Position numbers and translations under genes: made by a program. 64,000 nucleotides of DNA from Prosapia bicincta (Eukaryota > Arthropoda > Insecta > Hemiptera > Cercopidae), in assembly GCA_036971475.1 (NCBI GenBank), contig JBAIZL010000066.1, forward strand, positions 70,001-134,000, in the 5' to 3' direction. Shown in pieces: positions 13,065 through 25,889 of the stretch. Every line of letters starts with the position of its first letter. Position 1 is the first letter of the stretch. The notes beneath the pieces were generated by a model. That model made no database searches. It saw only the letters and a list, made by a program, of their open reading frames with translations, and was not told where the DNA came from.

Positions 13065-13554
13065 TATCAAAGGAAACTTTACAAATTATACCCCCACTAC
13101 CACGAAGAAAAAACTTCAGGAGACATTCGAAATTGTTTAAAATAAACCTCAGAAATATCCAGTAAGATACAATTCTCGTCAATTTGTCAAAAATGTCAAA
13201 CAAAAACAGACAATTTATTTCAATTGTTGTAATTTATTTGTGATTTCGTAAGCAGTATTTCTTGTGATTAAGAATATCTCTGTCCAGAACTATAATTTAC
13301 ATTTAAATTGATAAAATCCGAGACACAGTCGGCTAAGCTCGCGGTTTTTGTTCTAGCTACTTCTCTGCTGTCTGTGTTAGGATCGGAAGTGGAGGAAACT
13401 TTGCGTGAAACTGTCATGTAATGGTGAAGAGACAACGGCAACAGATGGCGTTCCACAGAACTGCAGAAACGCTCAGTGATCCAGAGAGAACAAAAACTCG
13501 CCAATCAAGCAACCGGATGACAAATCACAGGTGAATGGTTAATCGAGGCGACAG

Positions 13555-13617
13555 TCGATAAAGTCGATCCTACTGTGTTTTACGTCGATAGTGTCGACCT
13601 AATGGCAGTATAAAAAG
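13555..13617 (+). promoter_or_regulatory. Candidate TATA-type promoter facing the 166-bp satellite
   Basis: Four TCGAT/TCGAC motifs occur within 45 bp (13555, 13564, 13585, 13594) and are followed by TATAAAAAG at 13609-13617. This is a normal layout for a eukaryotic core promoter with clustered upstream sites. Transcription would start near 13640 and run into the satellite beginning at 13705. No matching gene is visible downstream before the array. This is inferred from motifs alone. Confidence 0.2.
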
Positions 13618-13679
13618 CCATTATATTGTGTGAATACGACGGAGTTAATTGGTAATGTTTGAGTGAAGTCAGACAGCCA

Positions 13680-13694
13680 TGACTTCGGAAGTCA
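13680..13694. other. Palindrome at the left edge of the 166-bp array
   Basis: TGACTTC-G-GAAGTCA is a perfect inverted repeat with 7-bp arms and a 1-base centre. It ends ten bases before the first satellite monomer. A further GAAGTC copy lies at 13665. It could be a protein-binding dyad or chance. Confidence 0.4.
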
Positions 13695-14269
13695 AGCCCG
13701 ACTTAAAGAGCCACATACTTGTTGGGTCGTGAAATCTGCATAGCTTTATCAGGTTCTCAACCCGTACACTTGCTTTCGTATAGCGTGTGTGACTGCTCTC
13801 ACATATTGTGAAAATATGCTCCCACATTGGTTATATTGATATTTCACAACTTAGACATTGATTCAATGTTAAAGAGCCACATACTTGTTGGGTCGTGAAA
13901 TCTGCATAGCTTTATCAGGTTCTCAACCCGTACACTTGCTTTCGTATAGCGTGTGTGACTGCTCTCACATATTGTGGAAATATGCTCTCACATTGGTTAT
14001 ATTGATATTTCACAACTTAGACATTGATTCAATGTTAAAGAGCCACATACTTGTTGGGTCGTGAAATCTGCATATCTTTATCAGGTTCTCAACCCGTACA
14101 CTAGCTTTTGTATAGCATGTGTGATTGCTCTCACATATTGTGGAAATATGCTCTCACATTGGTTATATTGATATTTCACAACTTAGACCTTGATTCAATG
14201 TTAAAGAGCCACATACTTATTGGGTCGTGAAATCTGCATAGCTTTATCAGGTTCTCAACCCGTACACTA

Positions 14270-17200
14270 GCTTTCGTATAGCGTGTGTGATTGCTCTCAC
14301 AAATTGTGGAAATATGCTCTCACATTGGTATTATTGATATTTCCCAACTTAGAACTTGATTCAATGTTAAAGAGCCACATACTTGTTGGGTCGTGAAATC
14401 TGCATAGCTTTATCAGGTTCTCAACCCGTACACTTGCTTTCGTATAGCGTGTGTGATTGCTCTCACATATTGCGGAAATATGCTCTCACATTGGTTATAT
14501 TGATATTTCACAACTTAGACCTTGATTGAATGTTAAAGAGCCACATACGTGTTGGATCGTGAAATCTGCATAGCTTTATCAGGTTCTCAACTCGTACACT
14601 TGCTTTCGTATAGCGTGTGTGATTGCTCTCACATATTGTGGAAATATGCTCTCACATTGGATATATAGATATTTCACAACTTAGACCTTGATTGAATGTT
14701 AAAGAGTCACATACTTGTTGGGTCGTGAAATCTGTATAGCTTTATCAGGTTCTCAACCCGTACACTTGCTTTCGTATAGCGTGTGTGATTGCTCTCACAT
14801 ATTGCGGAAATATGTTCTCACATTGGTTATATTGATATTTCACAACTTAGACCTTGATTCAATGTTAAAGAGCCACATACTTGTTGGATCGTGAAACCTG
14901 CATAGCTTTATCAGGTTCTCAACCCGTACACTTGCTTTCGTATAGCGTGTGTGATTGCTCTCACATATTGTGGAAATATGCTCTCACATTGGATATATTG
15001 ATATTTCACAACTTAGACCTTGATTCAATGTTAAAGAGCCACATACTTGTTGGGTCGTGAAATCTGCATAGCTTTATCAGGTTCTCAACCCGTACACTTG
15101 CTTTCGTATAGCGTGTGTGACTGCTCTCACATATTGTGGAAATATGCTCTCACATTGGTTTTAATGATATTTCACAACTTAGACCTTGATTCAATGTTAA
15201 AGAGCCACATACTTGTTGGGTCGTGAAATCTGCATAGCTTTATCAGGTTCTCAACCCGTACACTTGCTTTCGTATAGCGTGTGTGACTGCTCTCACATAT
15301 TGTGGAAATATGCTCTCACATTGGTTTTATTGATATTTCACAACTTAGACCTTGATTCAATGTTAAAGAGCCACATACTTGTTGGGTCGTGAAATCTGCA
15401 TAGCTTTATCAGGTTCTCAACCCGTACACTAGCTTATGTATAGCATGTGTGATTGCTCTCACATATTGTGGAAATATGCTCTCACATTGGTTTTATTGAT
15501 AATTCACAACTTAGACCTTGATTCAATGTTAAAGAACCACATACTTGTTGGGTCGTGAAATCTGCATATCTTTATCAGGTTCTCAACCCGTACACTTGCT
15601 TCCGTATAGCATGTGTGATTGCTCTCACATATTGCGGAAATATGTTCTCACATTGGTTATATTGATATTTCACAACTTAGACATTGATTCAATGTTAAAG
15701 AGCCACATACTTCTTGGATCGTGAAATCTGCATAGCTTTATCAGGTTCTCAACCCGTACACTAGTTTTCGTATAGCATGTGTGATTGCTCTCACATATTG
15801 CGGAAATATGTTCTCACATTGGTTATATTGATATTTCACAACTTAGACATTGATTCAATGTTAAAGTGCCACATACTTCTTGGATCGTGAAATCTGCATA
15901 GCTTTATCAGGTTCTCAACCCGTACACTAGTTTTCGTATAGCATGTGTGATTGCTCTCACATATTGCGGAAATATGTTCTCACATTGGTTATATTGATAT
16001 TTCACAACTTAGACATTGATTCAATGTTAAAGAGCCACATACTTCTTGGATCGTGAAATCTGCATAGCTTTATCAGGTTCTCAACCCGTACACTAGTTTT
16101 CGTATAGCATGTGTGATTGCTCTCACATATTGCGGAAATATGCTCTTACATTGGTTATATTGATATTTCACAACTTAGACCTTGATTCAATGTTAAAGAG
16201 CCACATACTTCTTGGGTCGTGAAATCTGCATAGCTTTTTCAGGTTCTCAACCCGTACACTAGCTTTCGTATAGCATGTGTGATTGCTCTCACATATTGCG
16301 GAAATATGTTCTCACATTGGTTATATTGATATTTCACAACTTAGACATTGATTCAATGTTAAAGAGCCACATACTTCTTGGATCGTGAAATCTGCATAGC
16401 TTTATCAGGTTCTCAACCCGTACACTAGTTTTCGTATAGCATGTGTGATTGCTCTCACATATTGCGGAAATATGTTCTCACATTGGTTATATTGATATTT
16501 CACAACTTAGACATTGATTCAATGTTAAAGAGCCACATACTTCTTGGATCGTGAAATCTGCATAGCTTTATCAGGTTCTCAACCCGTACACTTGCTTCCG
16601 TATAGCATGTGTGATTGCTCTCACATATTGCGGAAATATGTTCTCACATTGGTTATATTGATATTTCACAACTTAGACATTGATTCAATGTTAAAGAGCC
16701 ACATACTTGTTGGGTCGTGAAATCTGCATAGCTTTTTCAGGTTCTCAACCCGTACACTAGCTTTCGTATAGCATGTGTGATTGCTCTCACATATTGCGGA
16801 AATATGTTCTCACATTGGTTATATTGATATTTCACAACTTAGACATTGATTCAATGTTAAAGAGCCACATACTTCTTGGATCGTGAAATCTGCATAGCTT
16901 TATCAGGTTCTCAACCCGTACACTAGTTTTCGTATAGCATGTGTGATTGCTCTCACATATTGCGGAAATATGTTCTCACATTGGTTATATTGATATTTCA
17001 CAACTTAGACATTGATTCAATGTTAAAGAGCCACATACTTCTTGGATCGTGAAATCTGCATAGCTTTATCAGGTTCTCAACCCGTACACTAGTTTTCGTA
17101 TAGCATGTGTGATTGCTCTCACATATTGCGGAAATATGTTCTCACATTGGTTATATTGATATTTCACAACTTAGACATTGATTCAATGTTAAAGAGCCAC

Positions 17201-18600
17201 ATACTTCTTGGATCGTGAAATCTGCATAGCTTTATCAGGTTCTCAACCCGTACACTTGCTTCCGTATAGCATGTGTGATTGCTCTCACATATTGCGGAAA
17301 TATGTTCTCACATTGGTTATATTGATATTTCACAACTTAGACATTGATTCAATGTTAAAGAGCCACATACTTGTTGGGTCGTGAAATCTGCATAGCTTTA
17401 TCAGGTTCTCAACCCGTACACTAGTTTTCGTATAGCATGTGTGATTGCTCTCACATATTGCGGAAATATGTTCTCACATTGGTTATATTGATATTTCACA
17501 ACTTAGACATTGATTCAATGTTAAAGAGCCACATACTTCTTGGATCGTGAAATCTGCATAGCTTTATCAGGTTCTCAACCCGTACACTTGCTTGCGTATA
17601 GCATGTGTGATTGCTCTCACATATTGCGGAAATATGTTCTCACATTGGTTATATTGATATTTCACAACTTAGACATTGATTCAATGTTAAAGAGCCACAT
17701 ACTTGTTGGGTCGTGAAATCTGCATAGCTTTATCAGGTTCTCAACCCGTACACTAGTTTTCGTATAGCATGTGTGATTGCTCTCACATATTGCGGAAATA
17801 TGTTCTCACATTGGTTATATTGATATTTCACAACTTAGACATTGATTCAATGTTAAAGAGCCACATACTTCTTGGGTCGTGAAATCTGCATAGCTTTATC
17901 AGGTTCTCAACCCGTACACTAGTTTTCGTATAGCATGTGTGATTGCTCTCACATATTGCGGAAATATGTTCTCACATTGGTTATATTGATATTTCACAAC
18001 TTAGACATTGATTCAATGTTAAAGAGCCACATACTTCTTGGATCGTGAAATCTGCATAGCTTTATCAGGTTCTCAACCCGTACACTAGTTTTCGTATAGC
18101 ATGTGTGATTGCTCTCACATATTGCGGAAATATGTTCTCACATTGGTTATATTGATATTTCACAACTTAGACATTGATTCAATGTTAAAGAGCCACATAC
18201 TTCTTGGATCGTGAAATCTGCATAGCTTTATCAGGTTCTCAACCCGTACACTAGTTTTCGTATAGCATGTGTGATTGCTCTCACATATTGCGGAAATATG
18301 TTCTCACATTGGTTATATTGATATTTCACAACTTAGACATTGATTCAATGTTAAAGAGCCACATACTTCTTGGATCGTGAAATCTGCATAGCTTTATCAG
18401 GTTCTCAACCCGTACACTAGTTTTCGTATAGCATGTGTGATTGCTCTCACATATTGCGGAAATATGTTCTCACATTGGTTATATTGATATTTCACAACTT
18501 AGACATTGATTCAATGTTAAAGAGCCACATACTTCTTGGGTCGTGAAATCTGCATAGCTTTATCAGGTTCTCAACCCGTACACTAGCTTTCGTATAGCGT
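14270..18600 (+). repeat. Duplicated 26-monomer block of the 166-bp array, copy 1
   Basis: This part of the array matches about 25890-30220 at a constant offset of 11620 bp (70 monomers). Shared rare variants are ACATACGTGTTGG (14545/26165), AAAGAGTCAC / AAGAGTCAC (14701/26321), GTGAAACCTG (14891/26511), AAAGAACCAC (15531/27151), AAAGTGCC (15863/27483), TTGCTTCCG (16592/28212), GCTTTTTCAG (16731/28351) and a CACTTG unit (17585/29205). Only scattered point differences separate the copies, for example around 16170-16350. Confidence 0.85.
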
Positions 18601-21600
18601 GTGTGACTGCTCTCACATATTGCGGAAATATGTTCTCACATTGGTTATATTGATATTTCACAACTTAGACATTGATTCAATGTTAAAGAGCCACATACTT
18701 GTTGGGTCGTGAAATCTGCATAGCTTTATCAGGTTCTCAACCCGTACACTAGTTTTCGTATAGCGTGTGCGACTGCTCTCACATATTGCGGAAATATGCT
18801 CTTACATTGGTTTTATTGATATTTCACAACTTAGACCTTGATTCAATGTTAAAGAGCCACATACTTGTTGGGTCGTGAAATCTGCATAGCTTTTTCAGGT
18901 TCTCAACCCGTACACTAGCTTTCGTATAGCATGTGTGATTGCTCTCACATATTGTGGAAATATGCTCTTACATTGGTTTAATTGATATTTCACAACTTAG
19001 ACCTTGATTCAATGTTAAAGAGCCACATACTTGTTGGGTCGTGAAATCTGCATAGCTTTTTCAGGTTCTCAACCCGTACACTAGCTTTCGTATAGCATGT
19101 GTGATTGCTCTCACATATTGCGGAAATATGTTCTCACATTGGTTTTATTGATATTTCACAACTTAGACCTTGATTCAATGTTAAAGAGCCACATACTTGT
19201 TGGGTCGTGAAATCTGCATAGCTTTTTCAGGTTCTCAACCCGTACACTAGCTTTCGTATAGCATGTGTGATTGCTCTCACATATTGCGGAAATATGTTCT
19301 CACATTGGTTATATTGATATTTCACAACTTAGACATTGATTCAATGTTAAAGAGCCACATACTTGTTGGGTCGTGAAATCTGCATAGCTTTATCAGGTTC
19401 TCAACCCGTACACTAGTTTTCGTATAGCATGTGTGATTGCTCTCACATATTGCGGAAATATGTTCTCACATTGGTTATATTGATATTTCACAACTTAGAC
19501 ATTGATTCAATGTTAAAGAGCCACATACTTCTTGGATCGTGAAATCTGCATAGCTTTATCAGGTTCTCAACCCGTACACTAGTTTTCGTATAGCATGTGT
19601 GATTGCTCTCACATATTGCGGAAATATGTTCTCACATTGGTTATATTGATATTTCACAACTTAGACATTGATTCAATGTTAAAGAGCCACATACTTCTTG
19701 GATCGTGAAATCTGCATAGCTTTATCAGGTTCTCAACCCGTACACTTGCTTCCGTATAGCATGTGTGATTGCTCTCACATATTGCGGAAATATGTTCTCA
19801 CATTGGTTATATTGATATTTCACAACTTAGACATTGATTCAATGTTAAAGAGCCACATACTTGTTGGGTCGTGAAATCTGCATAGCTTTATCAGGTTCTC
19901 AACCCGTACACTAGTTTTCGTATAGCATGTGTGATTGCTCTCACATATTGCGGAAATATGTTCTCACATTGGTTATATTGATATTTCACAACTTAGACAT
20001 TGATTCAATGTTAAAGAGCCACATACTTCTTGGATCGTGAAATCTGCATAGCTTTATCAGGTTCTCAACCCGTACACTAGTTTTCGTATAGCATGTGTGA
20101 TTGCTCTCACATATTGCGGAAATATGCTCTTACATTGGTTTTATTGATATTTCACAACTTAGACATTGATTCAATGTTAAAGAGCCACATACTTCTTGGA
20201 TCGTGAAATCTGCATAGCTTTATCAGGTTCTCAACCCGTACACTAGTTTTCGTATAGCATGTGAGATTGCTCTCACATATTGCGGAAATATGTTCTCACA
20301 TTGGTTATATTGATATTTCACAACTTAGACATTGATTCAATGTTAAAGAGCCACATACTTCTTGGATCGTGAAATCTGCATAGCTTTATCAGGTTCTCAA
20401 CCCGTACACTAGTTTTCGTATAGCATGTGTGATTGCTCTCACATATTGCGGAAATATGTTCTCACATTGGTTATATTGATATTTCACAACTTAGACATTG
20501 ATTCAATGTTAAAGAGCCACATACTTCTTGGATCGTGAAATCTGCATAGCTTTATCAGGTTCTCAACCCGTACACTAGTTTTCGTATAGCATGTGTGATT
20601 GCTCTCACATATTGCGGAAATATGTTCTCACATTGGTTATATTGATATTTCACAACTTAGACATTGATTCAATGTTAAAGAGCCACATACTTCTTGGGTC
20701 GTGAAATCTGCATAGCTTTATCAGGTTCTCAACCCGTACACTAGCTTTCGTATAGCGTGTGTGACTGCTCTCACATATTGCGGAAATATGTTCTCACATT
20801 GGTTATATTGATATTTCACAACTTAGACATTGATTCAATGTTAAAGAGCCACATACTTGTTGGGTCGTGAAATCTGCATAGCTTTATCAGGTTCTCAACC
20901 CGTACACTAGTTTTCGTATAGCGTGTGCGACTGCTCTCACATATTGCGGAAATATGCTCTTACATTGGTTTTATTGATATTTCACAACTTAGACCTTGAT
21001 TCAATGTTAAAGAGCCACATACTTGTTGGGTCGTGAAATCTGCATAGCTTTTTCAGGTTCTCAACCCGTACACTAGCTTTCGTATAGCATGTGTGATTGC
21101 TCTCACATATTGTGGAAATATGCTCTTACATTGGTTTAATTGATATTTCACAACTTAGACCTTGATTCAATGTTAAAGAGCCACATACTTGTTGGGTCGT
21201 GAAATCTGCATAGCTTTTTCAGGTTCTCAACCCGTACACTAGCTTTCGTATAGCATGTGTGATTGCTCTCACATATTGCGGAAATATGTTCTCACATTGG
21301 TTTTATTGATATTTCACAACTTAGACCTTGATTCAATGTTAAAGAGCCACATACTTGTTGGGTCGTGAAATCTGCATAGCTTTTTCAGGTTCTCAACCCG
21401 TACACTAGCTTTCGTATAGCATGTGTGATTGCTCTCACATATTGCGGAAATATGCTCTCACATTGGTTTTATTGATATTTCACAACTTAGACCTTGATTC
21501 AATGTTAAAGAGCCACATACTTGTTGGGTCGTGAAATCTGCATAGCTTTTTCAGGTTCTCAACCCGTACACTAGCTTTCGTATAGCATGTGTGATTGCTC

Positions 21601-24600
21601 TCACATATTGCGGAAATATGTTCTCACATTGGTTATATTGATATTTCACAACTTAGACATTGATTCAATGTTAAAGAGCCACATACTTCTTGGATCGTGA
21701 AATCTGCATAGCTTTATCAGGTTCTCAACCCGTACACTAGCTTTCGTATAGCATGTGTGATTGCTCTCACATATTGCGGAAATATGTTCTCACATTGGTT
21801 ATATTGATATTTCACAACTTAGACATTGATTCAATGTTAAAGAGCCACATACTTCTTGGATCGTGAAATCTGCATAGCTTTATCAGGTTCTCAACCCGTA
21901 CACTTGCTTCCGTATAGCATGTGTGATTGCTCTCACATATTGCGGAAATATGTTCTCACATTGGTTATATTGATATTTCACAACTTAGACATTGATTCAA
22001 TGTTAAAGAGCCACATACTTCTTGGATCGTGAAATCTGCATAGCTTTATCAGGTTCTCAACCCGTACACTAGTTTTCGTATAGCGTGTGTGATTGCTCTC
22101 ACATATTGCGGAAATATGTTCTCACATTGGTTATATTGATATTTCACAACTTAGACATTGATTCAATGTTAAAGAGCCACATACTTCTTGGATCGTGAAA
22201 TCTGCATAGCTTTATCAGGTTCTCAACCCGTACACTAGTTTTCGTATAGCATGTGTGATTGCTCTCACATATTGCGGAAATATGTTCTCACATTGGTTAT
22301 ATTGATATTTCACAACTTAGACATTGATTCAATGTTAAAGAGCCACATACTTCTTGGGTCGTGAAATCTGCATAGCTTTATCAGGTTCTCAACCCGTACA
22401 CTAGTTTTCGTATAGCATGTGTGATTGCTCTCACATATTGCGGAAATATGTTCTCACATTGGTTATATTGATATTTCACAACTTAGACATTGATTCAATG
22501 TTAAAGAGCCACATACTTCTTGGGTCGTGAAATCTGCATAGCTTTATCAGGTTCTCAACCCGTACACTAGTTTTCGTATAGCATGTGTGATTGCTCTCAC
22601 ATATTGCGGAAATATGTTCTCACATTGGTTATATTGATATTTCACAACTTAGACATTGATTCAATGTTAAAGAGCCACATACTTCTTGGGTCGTGAAATC
22701 TGCATAGCTTTATCAGGTTCTCAACCCGTACACTAGTTTTCGTATAGCATGTGTGATTGCTCTCACATATTGCGGAAATATGTTCTCACATTGGTTATAT
22801 TGATATTTCACAACTTAGACATTGATTCAATGTTAAAGAGCCACATACTTCTTGGGTCGTGAAATCTGCATAGCTTTATCAGGTTCTCAACCCGTACACT
22901 TGCTTCCGTATAGCATGTGTGATTGCTCTCACATATTGCGGAAATATGTTCTCACATTGGTTATATTGATATTTCACAACTTAGACATTGATTCAATGTT
23001 AAAGAGCCACATACTTCTTGGATCGTGAAATCTGCATAGCTTTATCAGGTTCTCAACCCGTACACTAGCTTTCGTATAGCATGTGTGATTGCTCTCACAT
23101 ATTGCGGAAATATGTTCTCACATTGGTTATATTGATATTTCACAACTTAGACCTTGATTCAATGTTAAAGAGCCACATACTTGTTGGGTCGTGAAATCTG
23201 CATATCTTTATCAGGTTCTCAACCCGTACACTTGCTTCCGTATAGCATGTGTGATTGCTCTCACATATTGCGGAAATATGTTCTCACATTGGTTATATTG
23301 ATATTTCACAACTTAGACATTGATTCAATGTTAAAGAGCCACATACTTCTTGGATCGTGAAATCTGCATAGCTTTATCAGGTTCTCAACCCGTACACTAG
23401 TTTTCGTATAGCATGTGTGATTGCTCTCACATATTGCGGAAATATGTTCTCACATTGGTTATATTGATATTTCACAACTTAGACATTGATTCAATGTTAA
23501 AGTGCCACATACTTCTTGGATCGTGAAATCTGCATAGCTTTATCAGGTTCTCAACCCGTACACTAGTTTTCGTATAGCATGTGTGATTGCTCTCACATAT
23601 TGCGGAAATATGTTCTCACATTGGTTATATTGATATTTCACAACTTAGACATTGATTCAATGTTAAAGAGCCACATACTTCTTGGATCGTGAAATCTGCA
23701 TAGCTTTATCAGGTTCTCAACCCGTACACTAGTTTTCGTATAGCATGTGTGATTGCTCTCACATATTGCGGAAATATGCTCTTACATTGGTTATATTGAT
23801 ATTTCACAACTTAGACATTGATTCAATGTTAAAGAGCCACATACTTCTTGGATCGTGAAATCTGCATAGCTTTATCAGGTTCTCAACCCGTACACTAGTT
23901 TTCGTATAGCATGTGTGATTGCTCTCACATATTGCGGAAATATGTTCTCACATTGGTTATATTGATATTTCACAACTTAGACATTGATTCAATGTTAAAG
24001 AGCCACATACTTCTTGGATCGTGAAATCTGCATAGCTTTATCAGGTTCTCAACCCGTACACTAGCTTTCGTATAGCATGTGTGATTGCTCTCACATATTG
24101 CGGAAATATGTTCTCACATTGGTTATATTGATATTTCACAACTTAGACATTGATTCAATGTTAAAGAGCCACATACTTGTTGGGTCGTGAAATCTGCATA
24201 GCTTTATCAGGTTCTCAACCCGTACACTTGCTTCCGTATAGCATGTGTGATTGCTCTCACATATTGCGGAAATATGTTCTCACATTGGTTATATTGATAT
24301 TTCACAACTTAGACATTGATTCAATGTTAAAGAGCCACATACTTGTTGGGTCGTGAAATCTGCATAGCTTTTTCAGGTTCTCAACCCGTACACTAGCTTT
24401 CGTATAGCATGTGTGATTGCTCTCACATATTGCGGAAATATGTTCTCACATTGGTTATATTGATATTTCACAACTTAGACATTGATTCAATGTTAAAGAG
24501 CCACATACTTCTTGGATCGTGAAATCTGCATAGCTTTATCAGGTTCTCAACCCGTACACTAGTTTTCGTATAGCATGTGTGATTGCTCTCACATATTGCG

Positions 24601-25889
24601 GAAATATGTTCTCACATTGGTTATATTGATATTTCACAACTTAGACATTGATTCAATGTTAAAGAGCCACATACTTCTTGGATCGTGAAATCTGCATAGC
24701 TTTATCAGGTTCTCAACCCGTACACTAGTTTTCGTATAGCATGTGTGATTGCTCTCACATATTGCGGAAATATGTTCTCACATTGGTTATATTGATATTT
24801 CACAACTTAGACATTGATTCAATGTTAAAGAGCCACATACTTCTTGGATCGTGAAATCTGCATAGCTTTATCAGGTTCTCAACCCGTACACTTGCTTCCG
24901 TATAGCATGTGTGATTGCTCTCACATATTGCGGAAATATGTTCTCACATTGGTTATATTGATATTTCACAACTTAGACATTGATTCAATGTTAAAGAGCC
25001 ACATACTTGTTGGGTCGTGAAATCTGCATAGCTTTATCAGGTTCTCAACCCGTACACTAGTTTTCGTATAGCATGTGTGATTGCTCTCACATATTGCGGA
25101 AATATGTTCTCACATTGGTTATATTGATATTTCACAACTTAGACCTTGATTCAATGTTAAAGAGCCACATACTTGTTGGATCGTGAAACCTGCATAGCTT
25201 TATCAGGTTCTCAACCCGTACACTTGCTTTCGTATAGCGTGTGTGATTGCTCTCACATATTGTGGAAATATGCTCTCACATTGGATATATTGATATTTCA
25301 CAACTTAGACCTTGATTCAATGTTAAAGAGCCACATACTTGTTGGGTCGTGAAATCTGCATAGCTTTATCAGGTTCTCAACCCGTACACTTGCTTTCGTA
25401 TAGCGTGTGTGACTGCTCTCACATATTGTGGAAATATGCTCTCACATTGGTTTTAATGATATTTCACAACTTAGACCTTGATTCAATGTTAAAGAGCCAC
25501 ATACTTGTTGGGTCGTGAAATCTGCATAGCTTTATCAGGTTCTCAACCCGTACACTTGCTTTCGTATAGCGTGTGTGACTGCTCTCACATATTGTGGAAA
25601 TATGCTCTCACATTGGTTTTATTGATATTTCACAACTTAGACCTTGATTCAATGTTAAAGAGCCACATACTTGTTGGGTCGTGAAATCTGCATAGCTTTA
25701 TCAGGTTCTCAACCCGTACACTAGCTTTTGTATAGCATGTGTGATTGCTCTCACATATTGTGGAAATATGCTCTCACATTGGTTTTATTGATAATTCACA
25801 ACTTAGACCTTGATTCAATGTTAAAGAACCACATACTTGTTGGGTCGTGAAATCTGCATATCTTTATCAGGTTCTCAACCCGTACACTA

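Larger units (their letters stand above)
12341..13704. other. Unique island between the 101-bp and 166-bp satellites
   Basis: A 1.36-kb non-repetitive segment holding an 89-codon minus-strand ORF (12795-13064) and, further right, a 78-codon minus-strand open frame (13268-13504). The second frame begins at TTG, with its first ATG about 30 codons in, and has no recognised domain. A TATA-like element preceded by clustered TCGAT motifs lies at 13555-13617, pointing toward the 166-bp array, and a short palindrome sits just before the array at 13680-13694. Confidence 0.6.

Noticed and set aside
13268..13504. ARTKTA peptide resembling the histone H3 N-terminus in a minus-strand frame
   Set aside because: It is internal to the frame, lacks the rest of the H3 tail and fold, and the frame starts at TTG; coincidental.
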